DNA from: Casuarina equisetifolia
Lineage: Eukaryota > Streptophyta > Magnoliopsida > Fagales > Casuarinaceae
Length of the DNA: 64,000 bases
Assembly: GCA_028551475.1 (NCBI GenBank)
Contig: CM052357.1
Span: forward strand, 16,787,931-16,851,930
Direction: 5' to 3'
Made by a program: the position numbers and the translations under genes
Shown here: positions 11,912-24,690 of the stretch, in pieces
Position numbering within the stretch: the first letter of the stretch is position 1
Layout of the letters: the number at the start of each line of letters is the position of its first letter
Notes under the pieces: generated by a model
Databases searched by the model: none
What the model saw: only the letters and a program-made list of their open reading frames with translations
Told to the model about the DNA's origin: nothing

Positions 11912-14900
11912 ATGGCAGCTCCAAAACCAGAGGAGATAAGCTTCCCACCAATGGACCAACTTCAAGGCCTTGAGTACTGTATTGACTCAAACCCATCGTG
12001 GGGTATGACGGATTTCATTCCCTTTCTCAACTCCTTTTTCTCCATTTTTTTTTTCATCTTCCAGTCCAGTTTTGTTTTCAATGCTTGTGACCCTTGTTTT
12101 TTGTATGTGAAAACAGGGGAGGCAATAGCTCTGGGCTTCCAGCACTACATTTTGGCCTTAGGAACTGCAGTTATGATCCCGTCATTCCTTGTTCCCTTGA
12201 TGGGTGGCAGTGATGTGAGCCATCCTGTGTTTATTCATTGTTCTTTTTCTCTTTATTTTGTGTTTATGTGCTTTAAGATTATTCTCTGTTATCATTGATT
12301 CTGATATCTAATAACTATTTCCCTTAACAGAAAACTAGAGAGCTAGCCGTTCAACGGTTTTCACTTCGTTTTTGGAAGGAATATCATCTTTTTAACTTTA
12401 TGATCAGCTGAAATAGCTAACAGATTGTGCTTTCTTCTTCTGAGTTCTTGCTCTTTCACATAACTTTCACATAACTTTTTGTAGATTTGCCTATAAATAG
12501 AAAACAAAAACAGAGAATTAAGCATACTGATTTCATGAAACTTGGTTTCTCTTACGGAGGAAAACAAAGTTTTTCTTCTCCTTTTTATCTTATGATCGGC
12601 AAAAACAAACTCAAAAGATTTCTTGTATCTCTTGTACATCGTGGAATAATTGATATGACTCGGCCCTTTTCTCCATCCAGGGTGATAAAGTGCGGGTAGT
12701 ACAGACTCTGCTTTTTGTTGAAGGAATTAATACACTTCTGCAAACACTATTCGGGACCCGACTGCCGACCGTGATTGGAGGGTCGTATGCCTTCATGGTT
12801 CCCATAATATCCATAATTCACGATTCGTCTCTGATGAGCATCCAGGATCCTCATGTGGTTAGTCCCATCATCATCATTTAGATCATTTTTCTTGGCGATG
12901 GACTTTAACACCTGCGAAAAGACATGTCCTTTCGGTGGACATTTGTCAGACCCCACCCACATACCTATTTGGCATTATCATATCAAGCGTAGTCAAGATA
13001 AGCAGATATGGTTAACAAGCACTGCCTTTTGAAGTGTGAGTCACAGCACCATATAAAACATCCCACATCGATAAAACCACCTAGGAGTACATCTGTTTCC
13101 CACAATTTGTGATTAGCAGGCATGGAAGCTGTGCATTCTGTGCTAGTGTCGATAGTGACTGCTGGGTCTAAGTGTGTTTATGATAATAATCCTCTCTATG
13201 AACTGTAAATTATTACATGATAAATGATATGCAAATCTTGAAGACTGTGGGAGCCAAAAACTAATGGTCTTGGCCCTATTTCTAGAGATTTCTTAACACC
13301 ATGAGAGCAGTCCAAGGTGCCCTAATAGTGGCCTCGAGCATACAAATTATTTTGGGATATAGTCAAATCTGGGCCATCTGTTCCAGGTACTTTTTCCATC
13401 TCATAATGAAAATTTCTTTCTGTAGTGTCAAACCAACGAATCCCGCGAAAGATTACATCCTTTTGCACGTTTTCAGGTTCTTCAGCCCTCTTGGAATGGC
13501 TCCAGTAATTGCGCTAGTGGGTTTTGGCCTCTTTGATAGAGGCTTCCCTGTGGTACGGTACACAAGATATTACTTTTATTCTGTCACTCAACCATTTTTT
13601 AATCACTGATTCAACTGAAATCTATTAGGTTGGACGGTGTGTGGAAATTGGTATTCCCATGCTAATCCTGTTTGTAGCCTTCTCCCAGGTACTATTGCTT
13701 GTTTTTCTTTTAATATATCCCCTTCGCTTGTCAAAACACATTTTACTTAGCAATTTAGTTTGTGATAGAAAAGCAGTCTAAACACATTTGTTTTTTCTTC
13801 TCTCTTTTGGCTTGCAGTACTTGAAAAATTTTCAGGCAAAGAAACTGCCAATACTGGAGAGGTTTGCTCTCCTCATATCAATTACAGTAATATGGGCATA
13901 TGCACACCTCTTGACAGCCAGTGGTGCATACAGACATCGGCCAGAACTAACCCAAGATAACTGCCGAACGGACCGAGCCAATCTCATTTCCACTGCTCCA
14001 TGGTTGGTAGCTAAAGCAGCTCTCATCAGTTAAATATTCATAAAAACTATCTAGTCAACTAAAATTATCTGCACTAAACTGAGTTTACCATGCTGAAGAA
14101 CAATAGAAATCATAGGACTGAAAGCCGTCATAATTCACATATTTCTCTCCCTGACATTATTGAAAGATTATGAAAAGAACGGATAAAACTTGCAGCAGAA
14201 ACTGCCTTTTTGACAATAAAATTGATATTGTCAGGATAAAAATCCCGTATCCTCTTCAATGGGGTGCTCCTACCTTTGACGCTGGTCATGCTTTTGGAAT
14301 GATGGCTGCCGTTCTGGTTTCACTGATTGAGGTGAGGTGGTATTACTTTGATAAATGAGAGTGGTCAGTGGAAATTGGTATTTGAATCATCAGTTAAACT
14401 AACGCGATTGTTCCTTCTACAGTCAACTGGAGCATACAAGGCTGCATCACGTCTAGCAAGTGCTACACCACCTCCAGCGCACGTTCTTAGCCGTGGTATT
14501 GGCTGGCAGGGGATTGGGATCCTGCTGAGTGGACTCTTTGGAACATTGAGTGGCTCAACAGTCTCCGTGTGAGTCTTATTATTGCCTCTGCTCTTAACTT
14601 TCTCCTTCTCACTCATACAATGTGGCTAACTAGTTATTGAAAAACAGGGAAAATGTGGGGCTTCTTGGAAGCACTCGTGTTGGAAGCCGAAGAGTTATCC
14701 AAATTGCTGCTGGTTTTATGATATTCTTTTCTATGTTAGGTGAGTGACAACATCTTATTACGTATATTTACCAATTTAATTTCACTTATTGGGACTTAAA
14801 TTTTATATCACCACCGACTTGCTTTCTTGGATTCCCGCAGGAAAGTTTGGAGCGTTGTTTGCATCAATACCCTTCACTATATTTGCTGCTGTTTATTGTG

Positions 14901-15457
14901 TACTCTTTGGTCTTGTTGGTGAGTATGGTCTTGGCATTAGGATGGTTTCTCTTTCTCTTCTGCTGTGACATGAATATTAACCTATTTTGCTTTCAGCTTC
15001 GGTGGGGCTATCATTTCTGCAATTCACAAACATGAACTCAATAAGAAACCTTTTTATCACCGGCGTTGCCTTCTTCTTAGGTTTGTCCATCCCCGAGTAT
15101 TTTAGGGAATACACAGCCAAGGCTCTTCATGGCCCTGCTCATAGCAGTGCTGGATGGGTGAGTTTGTCTCTTGATCTGTCCTCCAACCTTTTCCAGGATA
15201 TTACCAGAATCACTCATCTCAAATTTTGTTTCTTTGACGTGCAGTTCAATGATTTCCTGAACACCATCTTCTTCTCATCCCCGACTGTTGCATTGATTGT
15301 TGCAATCTTTCTGGACAACACGCTTGACTACAAGGATAGTGCCAGAGACAGGGGAATGCCATGGTGGGTTAAATTCAGAACATTTAAGGGGGACAGCCGT
15401 AGCGAGGAGTTCTACACTCTCCCTTTCAATCTCAACCGTTTCTTCCCTCCATCTTGA
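11912..15457 (+). CDS. Nucleobase-ascorbate transporter (NAT/NCS2 family, NAT1-3-like)
   Basis: Thirteen exons: 11912-12002, 12117-12214, 12681-12857, 13286-13386, 13477-13552, 13629-13688, 13818-14002, 14235-14331, 14423-14568, 14648-14739, 14841-14918, 14997-15157 and 15245-15457 (TGA at 15455). All borders are GT-AG and phases agree, giving 1575 nt and 524 aa, the usual family length. The family moves purine or uracil-type nucleobases across membranes with proton coupling. Plant members are mostly unassigned for substrate, and the ascorbate part of the name comes from animal SVCTs. Visible motifs are the QH pair in GFQHYI in the first membrane segment, the NAT signature ENVGLLGSTR (about residues 345-354, across the exon 9/10 junction), GIGWQG, and a conserved tail with LDNTLDYKD and FYTLPFNLNRFFP. 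The hydrophobicity fits about 12 membrane segments. The N-terminus MAAPKPEEISFPPMDQLQ suggests the NAT1-3 clade. No break is seen. Confidence 0.95.
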
Positions 15458-18049
15458 AGAATGACTGCCATTATTAAGGAGGAAGAAGAAGATGTTAAGA
15501 GGAAAAGCATCATTTCCTGGAAGACATGAAGACAAGGGGTGAAAACAGAGGTCCGTTATTCTGAATTGCAGAGCAATGACACCTTTGCTTTCTCTCCACT
15601 CTCTTTCCAGCGCCTTTATATATATATATTCGACTTGGGCTTTCTGGGTATAGTATTCAGTATTCAGAGCAAAAACTAGTTCTTATGTCTCTTAAGCATT
15701 CAGTGTGATTCGATATGAAAGTCACCCAATTTTTGTTCTAATTTTTTGGGGAAAATGTCAGTTTGTTGTGTTCAATTCCAACTTTCATAGAATCATAAGC
15801 TTTCTTCAGTTCACGAAACTAGGAAACCTTAAATTATCGAATCTCGGAAAGGTTCCTAAACTCATTTTCGGGGTTTCTCCTATCAGTTGCTTTCGGTATC
15901 TCAGGAGGCTCAAAAGTGTGTTAATGTTGTTCTGCATCACATATTGGGTAGTCAGAAAGGAGGAGGGCTCTTAGAGAGGCCATAATTAAGAAACACGAAG
16001 AGCTTATATAGATTATAATCGATCCCAGTCAAGTAAAAGTACTGAAAATTTAAGCAGTTGAATTTGTTGAGTAAGAATTTGAGTTCATACTTATTGTTAA
16101 GCTGATTATAAATTTAAAATTGATTTATTTTGTTAACTTATTTTTCATAATTAACTAGTATTGTCCTTGTTTGCACTTTTTTCTTACTCCTTTCTATATC
16201 AGATAAGAGCCATGGTCTAAAAGGCCCAAAGGCTCAATCAAAAAGCCTTTTTCATTTTTTAAAACAAAAAAACACGAGTATTCTGAAAACCCTGATGGGG
16301 GGATACTAAGCTGTATCTAGATGAATCGCCCTTTCAACCGGATAAATTTTTGAAAGGATAATTTTTTATTTTTAATTTTAAGTGAAATGGTCTTATCTGA
16401 TGTAAGATCCATCAAGTTTTAGCACTTCGGTACCAAAGAAGATCCCGACCAGATCACTTGGTGGCGTAGCTCTTCAAAATTATTCATTCCAAGCGGACAT
16501 CCTCCGAAAAAGTCCGAACCAATAGTGTACTCCTACGGGGACTACACTCAAGTACGGTACTATGCCAAATCCACGTCAAAGGCATTTGGCTGACATATTT
16601 TAGTACAAGTTTTGTGTTAGGTGATTCAATTATTGAATCAAAATACTTATACTTAAAATTTAGGCTTAATATATTTCATTTGAATATCATTATTAATTTA
16701 AATTCTCGTAAACTTAAGCTTATTTCTCATTCCTATAAGCTCAAAATACTTCACCACACTGTGCAACAGCTAACTTTTGACTCCATTATGGTGTTTAGGC
16801 ACCCCATGGCCTCTATAATGTTTATGTGTGAAGGTACCTCTTTGTGGTTTGAATTGAGGACGTAAAATTGATTGTAAAATTGATTTTAATACTATTTGTT
16901 ACCTATTTTAATTATTATGCCTAAAAATTAATCTTTATACATTTTATTTAACTACTACGCCTTATAACGAGCTCTTGTAAGCCCACATTAGCTTAAGTCT
17001 CACATTCTACACTGGTTTATATCCTAATGAAATTTGATGGGACCAAGGGAGTAGAGCCTAACTCCTAAAGCCTCTAAAGCATTTGAATGCTTCAAAGAAC
17101 GATGGTCTTCTGTCCCAAGAGAAAGGTGCATTCCGAAAAAATGCATTTCTTCTCCAACCCCCTCATGGGTCATGACATGGCATTATGTCTACCTCTGAGA
17201 GAGACAATTTATCCTGTTCCCCGAAGTAAATTTAGGGCCAAGTGGCGTAACGACTTCCAAATGTAGAAGCACGTCTCACAAGAAAATGTCCTCAAATGGT
17301 TCAAGGAACATCCATCAAAGGTGAAAGTCTAGGAGTTAGAGAATTATAGGTGATATCTCTAGTTCCAGTCGAGCGTAGTTCTGCAGATTGTGTCAGCTGT
17401 GATGGAGGAAGACCTTTAGTCTGAAGACTCGGACCAAGAGAGTGGGGAAGCGGACCCATTCTACCAAAATGAATATATGAAATCATGCTTGCTTCCGAAA
17501 CTCGCACATATGGCAAGGCTCATGGACCAAGTAGATGAGGATGTGGACTAACATAGTCAAGCTTCGACAAAATAATTGTTAGGAGGACCAAGTGATACTA
17601 CTTGCAGCGCGAAGAGACGAAAGAAGCTACTAGGAAGTTACTGCTTTTGGTGCTTTGGACAAAAGGAGTCAAGGGTCACAAATTGGCCACTCCAAGTGTT
17701 AGTGAAGCATCCAAGGGTAGCCGAAAGATCACTCCAAATACCGTTCAATCGCTTTAGCAGTGAGATAGTTAGTTTAGAATGTGTCAGTAGGCAGAAGAGA
17801 GGCGCAAATATCAAATATGTATAGGGTGTCTTCGTCCTGAAGCTTCTTCCATGAATGGAGTATCATAAGCACCAAGAAACAATTTTTGACAGCTTTGATA
17901 AGTCCATTGATAATTGTCAATCCCCTAACTCTGTCAAGACCAAGTTTGCAAGCCAAATTATTGGAATCTAATAAAAATAGATTACACAATCAAGATTGAG
18001 GAGCATGGTATCTAGCTCTCTTAGTCCTTTGAGATAATAAAGTTACTGC
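15458..18049. other. NAT 3' UTR, then unclassified repeat-like DNA
   Basis: The first 200-300 bases are probably the NAT 3' UTR, with a short TA run near 15620. From about 16000 the sequence is AT-rich with scattered GC-richer patches (16380-16600, 17040-17830) that look like old transposon debris. Open frames such as 17576-17824 and 17774-17989 (-) have no domain I recognise. The region ends at the target site of the LTR element at 18050. Confidence 0.4.
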
Positions 18050-18054
18050 CATCA
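18050..18054. repeat. Target-site duplication CATCA (left)
   Basis: CATCA lies directly before the left LTR and is repeated exactly after the right LTR at 24686-24690. A 5-bp duplication is the usual footprint of LTR-retrotransposon integration. Confidence 0.9.
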
Positions 18055-18593
18055 TGTTGTTGAAGCGACCCCATCATATGAACATATGACACATAGATAA
18101 AGAATAAACATACAAGAGATACAAGATTTAGGAGGTTCGAACCAACACAATGTCCTACGTCCCCCGTCACCGGCGTAGCTACTAGCCCCTTCTCCTCTTA
18201 TTAGATTTTTTCATGAGAATACAAATGTGCTGATTACAAGATTCACACACATAGTTCTCACACAACTATTCTCAATACTCACAACAATTCACTTGATTTT
18301 CTCTTGGCCCATGGCTACTACACAAAGTAGCACTCTTTGGTTACTGCCCTCATGAGGCGATGGCTACTGCTCTCATGAGGCATAACCCTTTCTCTTTTGG
18401 CCCTTTGGGTTTTCCTGTGATCTTCCCCTTTTATATTAGCACCAAAAAGGAAGTCCTAGCTGAATATTACTAGGAGTCCTAACTGAATACCACTAGGAAT
18501 CCTAATCAATATAAAGGAGAATAACTCCTAGAATATTCCTATAACATATATGGAATATATCTAGGCCTACTAATTTTCACTCAAATCCTAACA
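18055..18593 (-). repeat. LTR (3' LTR of the minus-strand element)
   Basis: 539 bp that aligns along its whole length with 24141-24685. Ends are TGTTG and CTAACA on the plus strand. Shared blocks include the run around aagaataaacatacaagag and the final ctaggcctactaattttcac. The polypurine tract abuts its inner end. Confidence 0.9.
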
Positions 18594-18609
18594 ATTTCTC
18601 CTTTTAGAG
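18594..18609 (-). other. Polypurine tract of the LTR element
   Basis: On the minus strand this reads CTCTAAAAGGAGAAAT directly before the TGTTAGG end of the LTR, which is the expected site for plus-strand DNA priming. Confidence 0.7.
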
Positions 18610-19210
18610 TAACATTAGTGCAACAACCCTGCACAATAGGTTGATCTACGGCATATATGACCTCTGAGCCCTCTAATAGTTGAGCATCTGAAGACATCTC
18701 TTCTTTAGCTTTCTAAGCTCTACCTCCATCATCAGTGAAGGGAGACTCAACTGAATAACACATCAGTTGCATGGAAATATGTATTTTCCCTAGCTCTTTA
18801 AGCTCTTCCTGTATCTCTGATTTGATAAAAGGGATACCCAGCTGAAAGTGTATCATCTTTGAATGGTCAAAGAAATGAGGCTAAAATCAAGCTCTTCTAT
18901 GAATTGCCAAAATCTTATGAACTCCATGGCTCCTATAATCACAGCTATCTCCTGGCTTCCATGAATGACACTTTTACCATTAACTCTAGCTCATCTAGCT
19001 AGTCTTCTAGCCAACTATGAAGATTCGCCAAGTCGGACTCCATATCTCATTACAAAGAAGTCCTACCATAGACGTTCATGACTATTAATCAGTTTGCTCC
19101 ATATGCAATATCTGATCTCAACAAGTCTCTCCTCAAGCTGTCTACTACTGGTACAACCTCAATAGTCTTTAATTATGTACATCTTACAACAACTCGAAAT
19201 ATCATCCAAG

Positions 19211-20701
19211 TGTTAAAATCATGTGCTTGTATGTTTTGATTGAGAAAAATTTTATTTGAATATATGTTAAATAGAATATTATATTTACATATATGATAGA
19301 ATATATGAGATTGTGAGTGCACATATTAAAACTCAAAGGAAGTAAAAGGGGTGCAAATTATAATATCAATTAATGATATTATAAAGTAGCTGAGTTCCTA
19401 CATTTTATTATCAAACATCAAATATGAAGCCAATTTGATTTAATGTTTGAATATTTTGTTTAATAGATTAATTTACATTCTTGGTTATGTTAAAGGAATT
19501 TTGATACTTAGAATTGGTGTATTTACAAGTTTAATGGACCGACCATATATTTATATATGGGTACATGAAGCTTATCTATATGTTCAGCCCGTGAAAGAGG
19601 TTCAACCCATGAAAAAGGTTCAGCCTGTAAAAAAGGGTCAGCCCGTGAAGAGAGGCCAACCTGCGAAACTTGAAACGACAGCATTCTGAGCAGGTCACTT
19701 ATCCAAAACGGTAGCGTGCAGAGCAAATAAAAGCATAAGCTCTTATGATCGAACGCTTGAAGCCCTAGTCTCATCCTTCGACCTAGAGCTATCCTTCTCC
19801 TCTCGATCTCTCTCTTATGATGATGGCTCTAATGGGAAGAATGGTGAGGCGACTGAGTGTCAGAACGATTATCTTGCTGGAAAATCATTATTTGCATCAG
19901 TACAACATTGTATCCATCAAATCTCAACAGAAGGATTTTGAAACCTTAATTTGTTCAACATTTGAGTACCTGCTATAAAAGGGAGCTTCAGATGAAAGAT
20001 TTGAGTTTGCTGAGACATATTCTTGCTGATTTAATCAAAAGAGATAAAAACCCTCATCGATTTGCTCTTATTGCCGTGTTCAGTAACGTTTGAAGGAAAA
20101 GGAAATCTTTGGTGATATTATCTAAACTTGTTATCTTGTGAATATCATTTGATAAATTGATCTTTGTATGTGTTAGATTAATTATAACATTATTTGCACA
20201 TAAAGATTATTGTAAATCTAAAACCCTAGATTTGTGAAATGGGGGCTTTCGAGATTAGAGCTTGAATTGACTCTGTATACATTCAATTAGCTTTCTAATA
20301 AGCTTAAATCCTTACTCATATCATATATTTGAGGAATAAGTTTGATGTATTAAGGTTTTTGTAAACCTAACCTTGTAACCGTGAGCTATATAACTCCTTT
20401 TGAGGAGTTGTAAGGTAAAGGAGAGGTGCTCTCCTTGTTTGAAGTAAAGTAGATTTCAACTCGGTTTGAGTTGAAAGAGAAGAGGGTGGAAGTAGGTGAA
20501 AAGTGTCGAACCACTGTGAAATTCTTAGTTGTGAATTTTCTAATCTAATCCTTTTATTTTATACTTTATTACTATTATGATATCTTATCTAGTTGTGATT
20601 GTTGTAAAGAAACAAAAATTTAGGAAGACATTAAAATTAGATAAACTTCTAGATATCCAATATAACCCCCCCTCCCTTCTTGGATAGCCATAAACCTAAC
20701 A
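19211..20701. repeat. Possible nested LTR-like segment inside the element interior
   Basis: The segment starts TGTTAAAATC and ends AACCTAACA, so it has the TGTTA/TAACA short inverted ends of copia-type LTRs. It differs in texture from its surroundings, with plus-oriented promoter-like and transcript-like stretches. No target duplication is visible (ccaag versus ttgag), so the limits are uncertain and it may simply be part of the host element. Confidence 0.3.
19585..19674 (+). repeat. 18-bp minisatellite, five units
   Basis: Units start at 19585, 19603, 19621, 19639 and 19657 and follow the pattern CAGCCCGTGAAAGAGGTT. Because 18 is a multiple of three, the open plus frame through it (up to the stop near 19687) encodes a hexapeptide repeat of the type VQPVKK. 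Whether it is translated is unknown. Confidence 0.85.
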
Positions 20702-21446
20702 TTGAGAACATGCGTGATAGGCATACAACCTCCAATGAATGGACTCTCTATCTCTTGGTCTTCCTTTTTAACTCAATCTAGTTGAAGGAATCCCACGACA
20801 CTTTATCCTGAGTATCTCCTCCCAAAGTATATATCGTGTCATTCTCAGGTCTTCTATAACATATTATGTCATAAGCTCCCTCTGTAACTTCTCCAAAGAT
20901 CCTTGAAAGGTTCAACAACTAAGCTTACTATTAACGTACTTAAGAAGTGAATAACATATTAAAAGAAAGGAGTCACCTTGAAGTAAACATCAACATTATT
21001 TCTCGAGCATCTAACAAATCCATGCATGCTTATGAATTTGTATAACTTCAGGTATCATTACTTAAGAAATAACAAAAATCTATACGAACTTTCTCTATCC
21101 GTATATCATATTCTCCTTTAACTTCAAATCCCACGGGTTGCAACATAGAATACCATAAAAAAAACTCAATATCACCCATATCAAAGTTCTCATGATTAAT
21201 AAGGAGAATGTATCTCATCACTCTGTAATTGTCCACGTCATATGATGCATCATCTAATAGCTGGTTGCAACTAATCACTGCAGGTACTCACACTACCATA
21301 AATTCCCCCTCAAACATGAACTCACACTAGGGAATATCTCACTACTCTCTTGTGGATGTTTAAACCATAAAGTGATCAAAGATGAAAAAGAATCTCACTA
21401 TTTATACAATTACTAGGGTAGCAACTAAAGAGATAACATCAACCAA

Positions 21447-21705
21447 CTAAGCAATCCTAGGTACATCAACTCTATAGCAACCTCTACTCATCTGTTAGTT
21501 CCTTTTTAACTATGGCTTATCAAATGCTCCCTGAATGAACATTACATATCTAAATGTCCATGTTATAAGTAATCATCTAACTGAGCAATTCCAAACAATC
21601 TCTGCTTATCTATTAGTTCCCCCTTGACTGCGGCTTTATCAAACTTTCCTTGAACGAACATTATATCTCTAAGTGTCCATGTTGTAGGCAATCTTCTAAT
21701 CATTA
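21447..21705. repeat. Imperfect tandem duplication (about 120-130 bp units) in the element interior
   Basis: The stretch from about 21478 (ctcatctgttagttcc, ending near atcatctaa) is repeated from about 21596 (cttatctattagttcc, ending near atcttctaa) with many substitutions. It is an old local duplication within the non-coding interior. Confidence 0.7.
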
Positions 21706-22097
21706 TCTTGCTATTTGCCAAAATATCAATTTTGACCTTGGGGTCTAACACATCATAAATCCCTTGGGTCTCATCAAACCCAAAATCAAGACACCTTCTA
21801 TACTAGTGTCATCCAACCAGCCTAATCTTATGGAATCCAAAAACAGAGAGAACCATCTTTACTTTTTCCATGTATGCATTGTAACATCTCAAAAGAAATC
21901 AATCATACTGTAAGAAATAATTTTACTTTTAAGCTCAATAGTGATTCCTAAACTATCTTGCTATCTTGTAATCTCAATAATGTGAAACTATCATTTGAGA
22001 CTTTCCTTCTTCTACCTCTTGCTCCTGGTGTCATGTAACTCTATCTCTTATATCTGTGACTATCAACTAACAACATACTTAAAGCATCGAATGAAGA

Positions 22098-22445
22098 TAA
22101 CTATCCTCTTCAAATCCTCCTTCAAGAGTATAACAACCTCTTGAGATATTAGCTTCTCTTTGGAATCCTATGCCTTGATCAACCACATAACCAAAAGATC
22201 CCAGATAACCGTAGAATAGACAAAACTGTCTCCCCTTCTACCAATGTTAGATAACTGCAGAAGACACAGAGCTATTTACCCCTTTGCCATTGTCCAAAGA
22301 CAATAATGAAGGTAATAGATGAAGAAAATACCTCTTCCATCCTTATTCAAGAGCATAATCATTGACCTCTTGAAATATTAACCTTCCATTAGAATTCTAA
22401 ACATTTGGCCAAATGCATGACTAATAGATCCCAGATACCAAGCAG
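22098..22445. repeat. Diverged direct repeat (period about 230 bp) in the element interior
   Basis: The segments from about 22100 and 22328 share a series of blocks: cttcaagagtataac versus attcaagagcataatc, then cctcttgagatatta versus cctcttgaaatatta, then agatcccagata. It is another internal duplication of the non-coding interior. Confidence 0.55.
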
Positions 22446-24124
22446 AGAACATTATAAAACTATAGAAAATTCAATATAGAGAAGTCCAATACAAATTTAG
22501 CAACGACATCCATAGTTCCATTAGTGGCAACATAATAAGCACTGAAAAAAACAAGACAAAGGTACCAATAGCCACTTTTCTCCTATTTCATCTTTGTCAT
22601 CCTTGATTCTATCAATCCGTTCAATGCAAACCCAATTTAAGATTAACCATAACTTAGAAAACTAAGTCCAAACACTTATATTTCATTAAATTTGGACCTT
22701 CCTGAAACTCAGAATCATAAACCAAATAAACCATCAAACATTGCTTAAAATTCTACACAAGACTGGCCAAAAATACCTGAAAAAATCTTACTGGTGCTTG
22801 TAACTCACACTCCATCAATTTTGTCTGTGTGTGGGCCTCACGCGCCATGCATGCGTGCATGTCATGCACCTTGCACAAGCGCCTGAGTGTGCATTTCACA
22901 TGCTCGTGCATAATCGCGTCTAACCCAACTTTCACGCGGGTTGACTTACCTTGTGACCCGGCATTGCCGCTATTGTTTCTCTTTGCTTTTTCGGCTGCTT
23001 TTCACCGAAAATTGCCTCATGCTTGATTGCTTTATCATCTACCCACCTTATCTTCTCTGATTAGCCGCATGATACCAAATTTCTGCTGCCATCTACGGTA
23101 TCCGTAACTTGACCTAACTTTTCTAACCACACCCCCGCCGTGTTTCACCAATCTGAATCCATGGATGGAATTGGAATCCTCCAAAGATCATCTCAACACC
23201 ATTATCGAGCCATTCAATGTCGTCAATTGGCATATATCAAACAAAACAATCTCAACTATCCATCGGTGATCCGATGGGTTGCAAATTCGGGTCACACCCA
23301 ACCCGATTATGCAACTCGACCTGTTCTCGGTGGGCTTGGTATTGATTTGGCCCAACTTTTGGCCTTTTTGATAAAGCCCGTCTCCAATGGGCTAGATCTC
23401 GTGCATATTGGGCTTGGGCCTGCCCTATAGGCTCGCATCGGCCTAACCCTTCGGTCTGTTTCACTTGGGCTCAACCCGGCTTGGTAATCTGGATCTTCTG
23501 ACCCATGGGCTTAACTTGACCCAACCCAGATCCACTGCTCCGCACGTGTAAGGCACGCGCTAGATCTGTTTTCTCCTGGATCACCTATGTGCCTGATCCA
23601 GTCCGCTCTAGGTCTGAATTTGTGCCTTTCCATTTGGGTCCCGAACCAGGTTCAATGACCTAGTCTAAACTTCGCTAGTGCCGATTCTGTTGCTCTGACC
23701 ACTGTCCAACAACTTTTCGGCAACTGTTTTTCATGAAAATCTACATAATTGTAGATTAGGACACCTTGGTTTCCAATCTGGCCTCCTTTTCTCAAAAAAG
23801 GGTCAAACAAAGCAATAATTTCAACTTCCCTTTTCTGGCTATATGGGTTTAACATGCTAGAAAATTCTAGATTTCATCAGAAATTGATTGGGAAGTTACA
23901 GGTTATGTTAAACCCACATAACCGTTCTTTCACTTGCTACTTGACAAAGATAAGTTTTGAAACTCAAAAGAAAAGAACACATGTAGAAAAATCACCTTTT
24001 TTTTTCTTTACATAAAAAAAACTAAATCTTTGGATAAGAAAACACCAAGAGGAGTTGCCAATCTCTTATTCAATACCGATCTAGTTCTACATGTTCCATG
24101 TGATGCGCCTGAGCCATGGAACCT

Positions 24125-24137
24125 GGCTCTGATACCA
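24125..24137 (-). other. Primer-binding site (initiator tRNA-Met type)
   Basis: Minus strand TGGTATCAGAGCC, three bases inside the end of the right LTR (24141). This is the common plant copia/gypsy priming motif and fixes the orientation of the element as minus. Confidence 0.85.
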
Positions 24138-24140
24138 CTT

Positions 24141-24685
24141 TGTTGCTGAAGTGACCCCTATTACATGAACATATAGACATATAGATAAAGAATAAACATA
24201 CAAGAGATACAAGATTTAGGAGGTTCGGACCAATACAATGTCTTACGTCCCCCATCACCAGTGCAGCTACCAACCCCTTCTCCTCTTATTAGATTTCTTC
24301 ATGAGAATACAAAAGGTGTTGATTACAAGATTCACACACATAGTTCTCACACAGCTATTCTCAATACTCACAGTAACTCACTTGATTCTCTCTTAGCCTA
24401 TGGCTACTACAGAAAGTACCATTCTCTAGTTGCTGCCCTCATGAGGCGCGGGCTACTGCCCTTACGAGACGTAACCCTCTCTCTTTTGTCCCTTTGGGTT
24501 TTCTTATGATCTTCCCCTTTTATACTAGTACCAAAAAGGAAGTCCTAGCTAAATATTGCTAGGAGTCCTAACCAAATACCACTAGGAATCCTAATTAATA
24601 ATACAAAGGAGAATAACTCTTAGAATATTCCTATAACATATATGGAATATATCTAGGCCTACTAATTTTCACTCCAATCCTAACA
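24141..24685 (-). repeat. LTR (5' LTR of the minus-strand element)
   Basis: 545 bp, the partner of 18055-18593. It differs by scattered substitutions and small indels, including tgttgctgaag versus tgttgttgaag at one end. It is adjacent to the primer-binding site. Confidence 0.9.
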
Positions 24686-24690
24686 CATCA
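24686..24690. repeat. Target-site duplication CATCA (right)
   Basis: Exact copy of 18050-18054, directly after the right LTR. Confidence 0.9.

Larger units (their letters stand above)
18055..24685 (-). mobile_element. Complete LTR retrotransposon, non-autonomous (LARD-like), minus orientation
   Basis: Two direct repeats (18055-18593 and 24141-24685) bound a 5547-bp interior. The whole is framed by a CATCA target duplication. Read on the minus strand, each LTR begins TGTTAGG and ends CAACA. The right LTR is followed by TGGTATCAGAGCC (24137-24125), complementary to initiator tRNA-Met and a typical primer-binding site. A purine-rich tract (AAAAGGAGAAAT on the minus strand, 18609-18594) precedes the left LTR. 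So the 5' end of the element is at 24685. The interior has only short open frames, with no gag, protease, integrase or RT motif that I can find. This fits a large retrotransposon derivative that needs enzymes from elsewhere. The LTRs look about 90% alike by eye, so the insertion is not recent. A badly decayed copia element is the alternative. Confidence 0.85.

Noticed and set aside
18139..18160. Possible tRNA T-loop (ggttcgaacc)
   Set aside because: It lies inside an LTR, is repeated with a change in the partner LTR, and no cloverleaf can be drawn around it.
23140..23430. 96-codon plus-strand open frame in GC-richer DNA
   Set aside because: It lies in the non-coding interior of the minus-strand LTR element and shows no domain or codon pattern.
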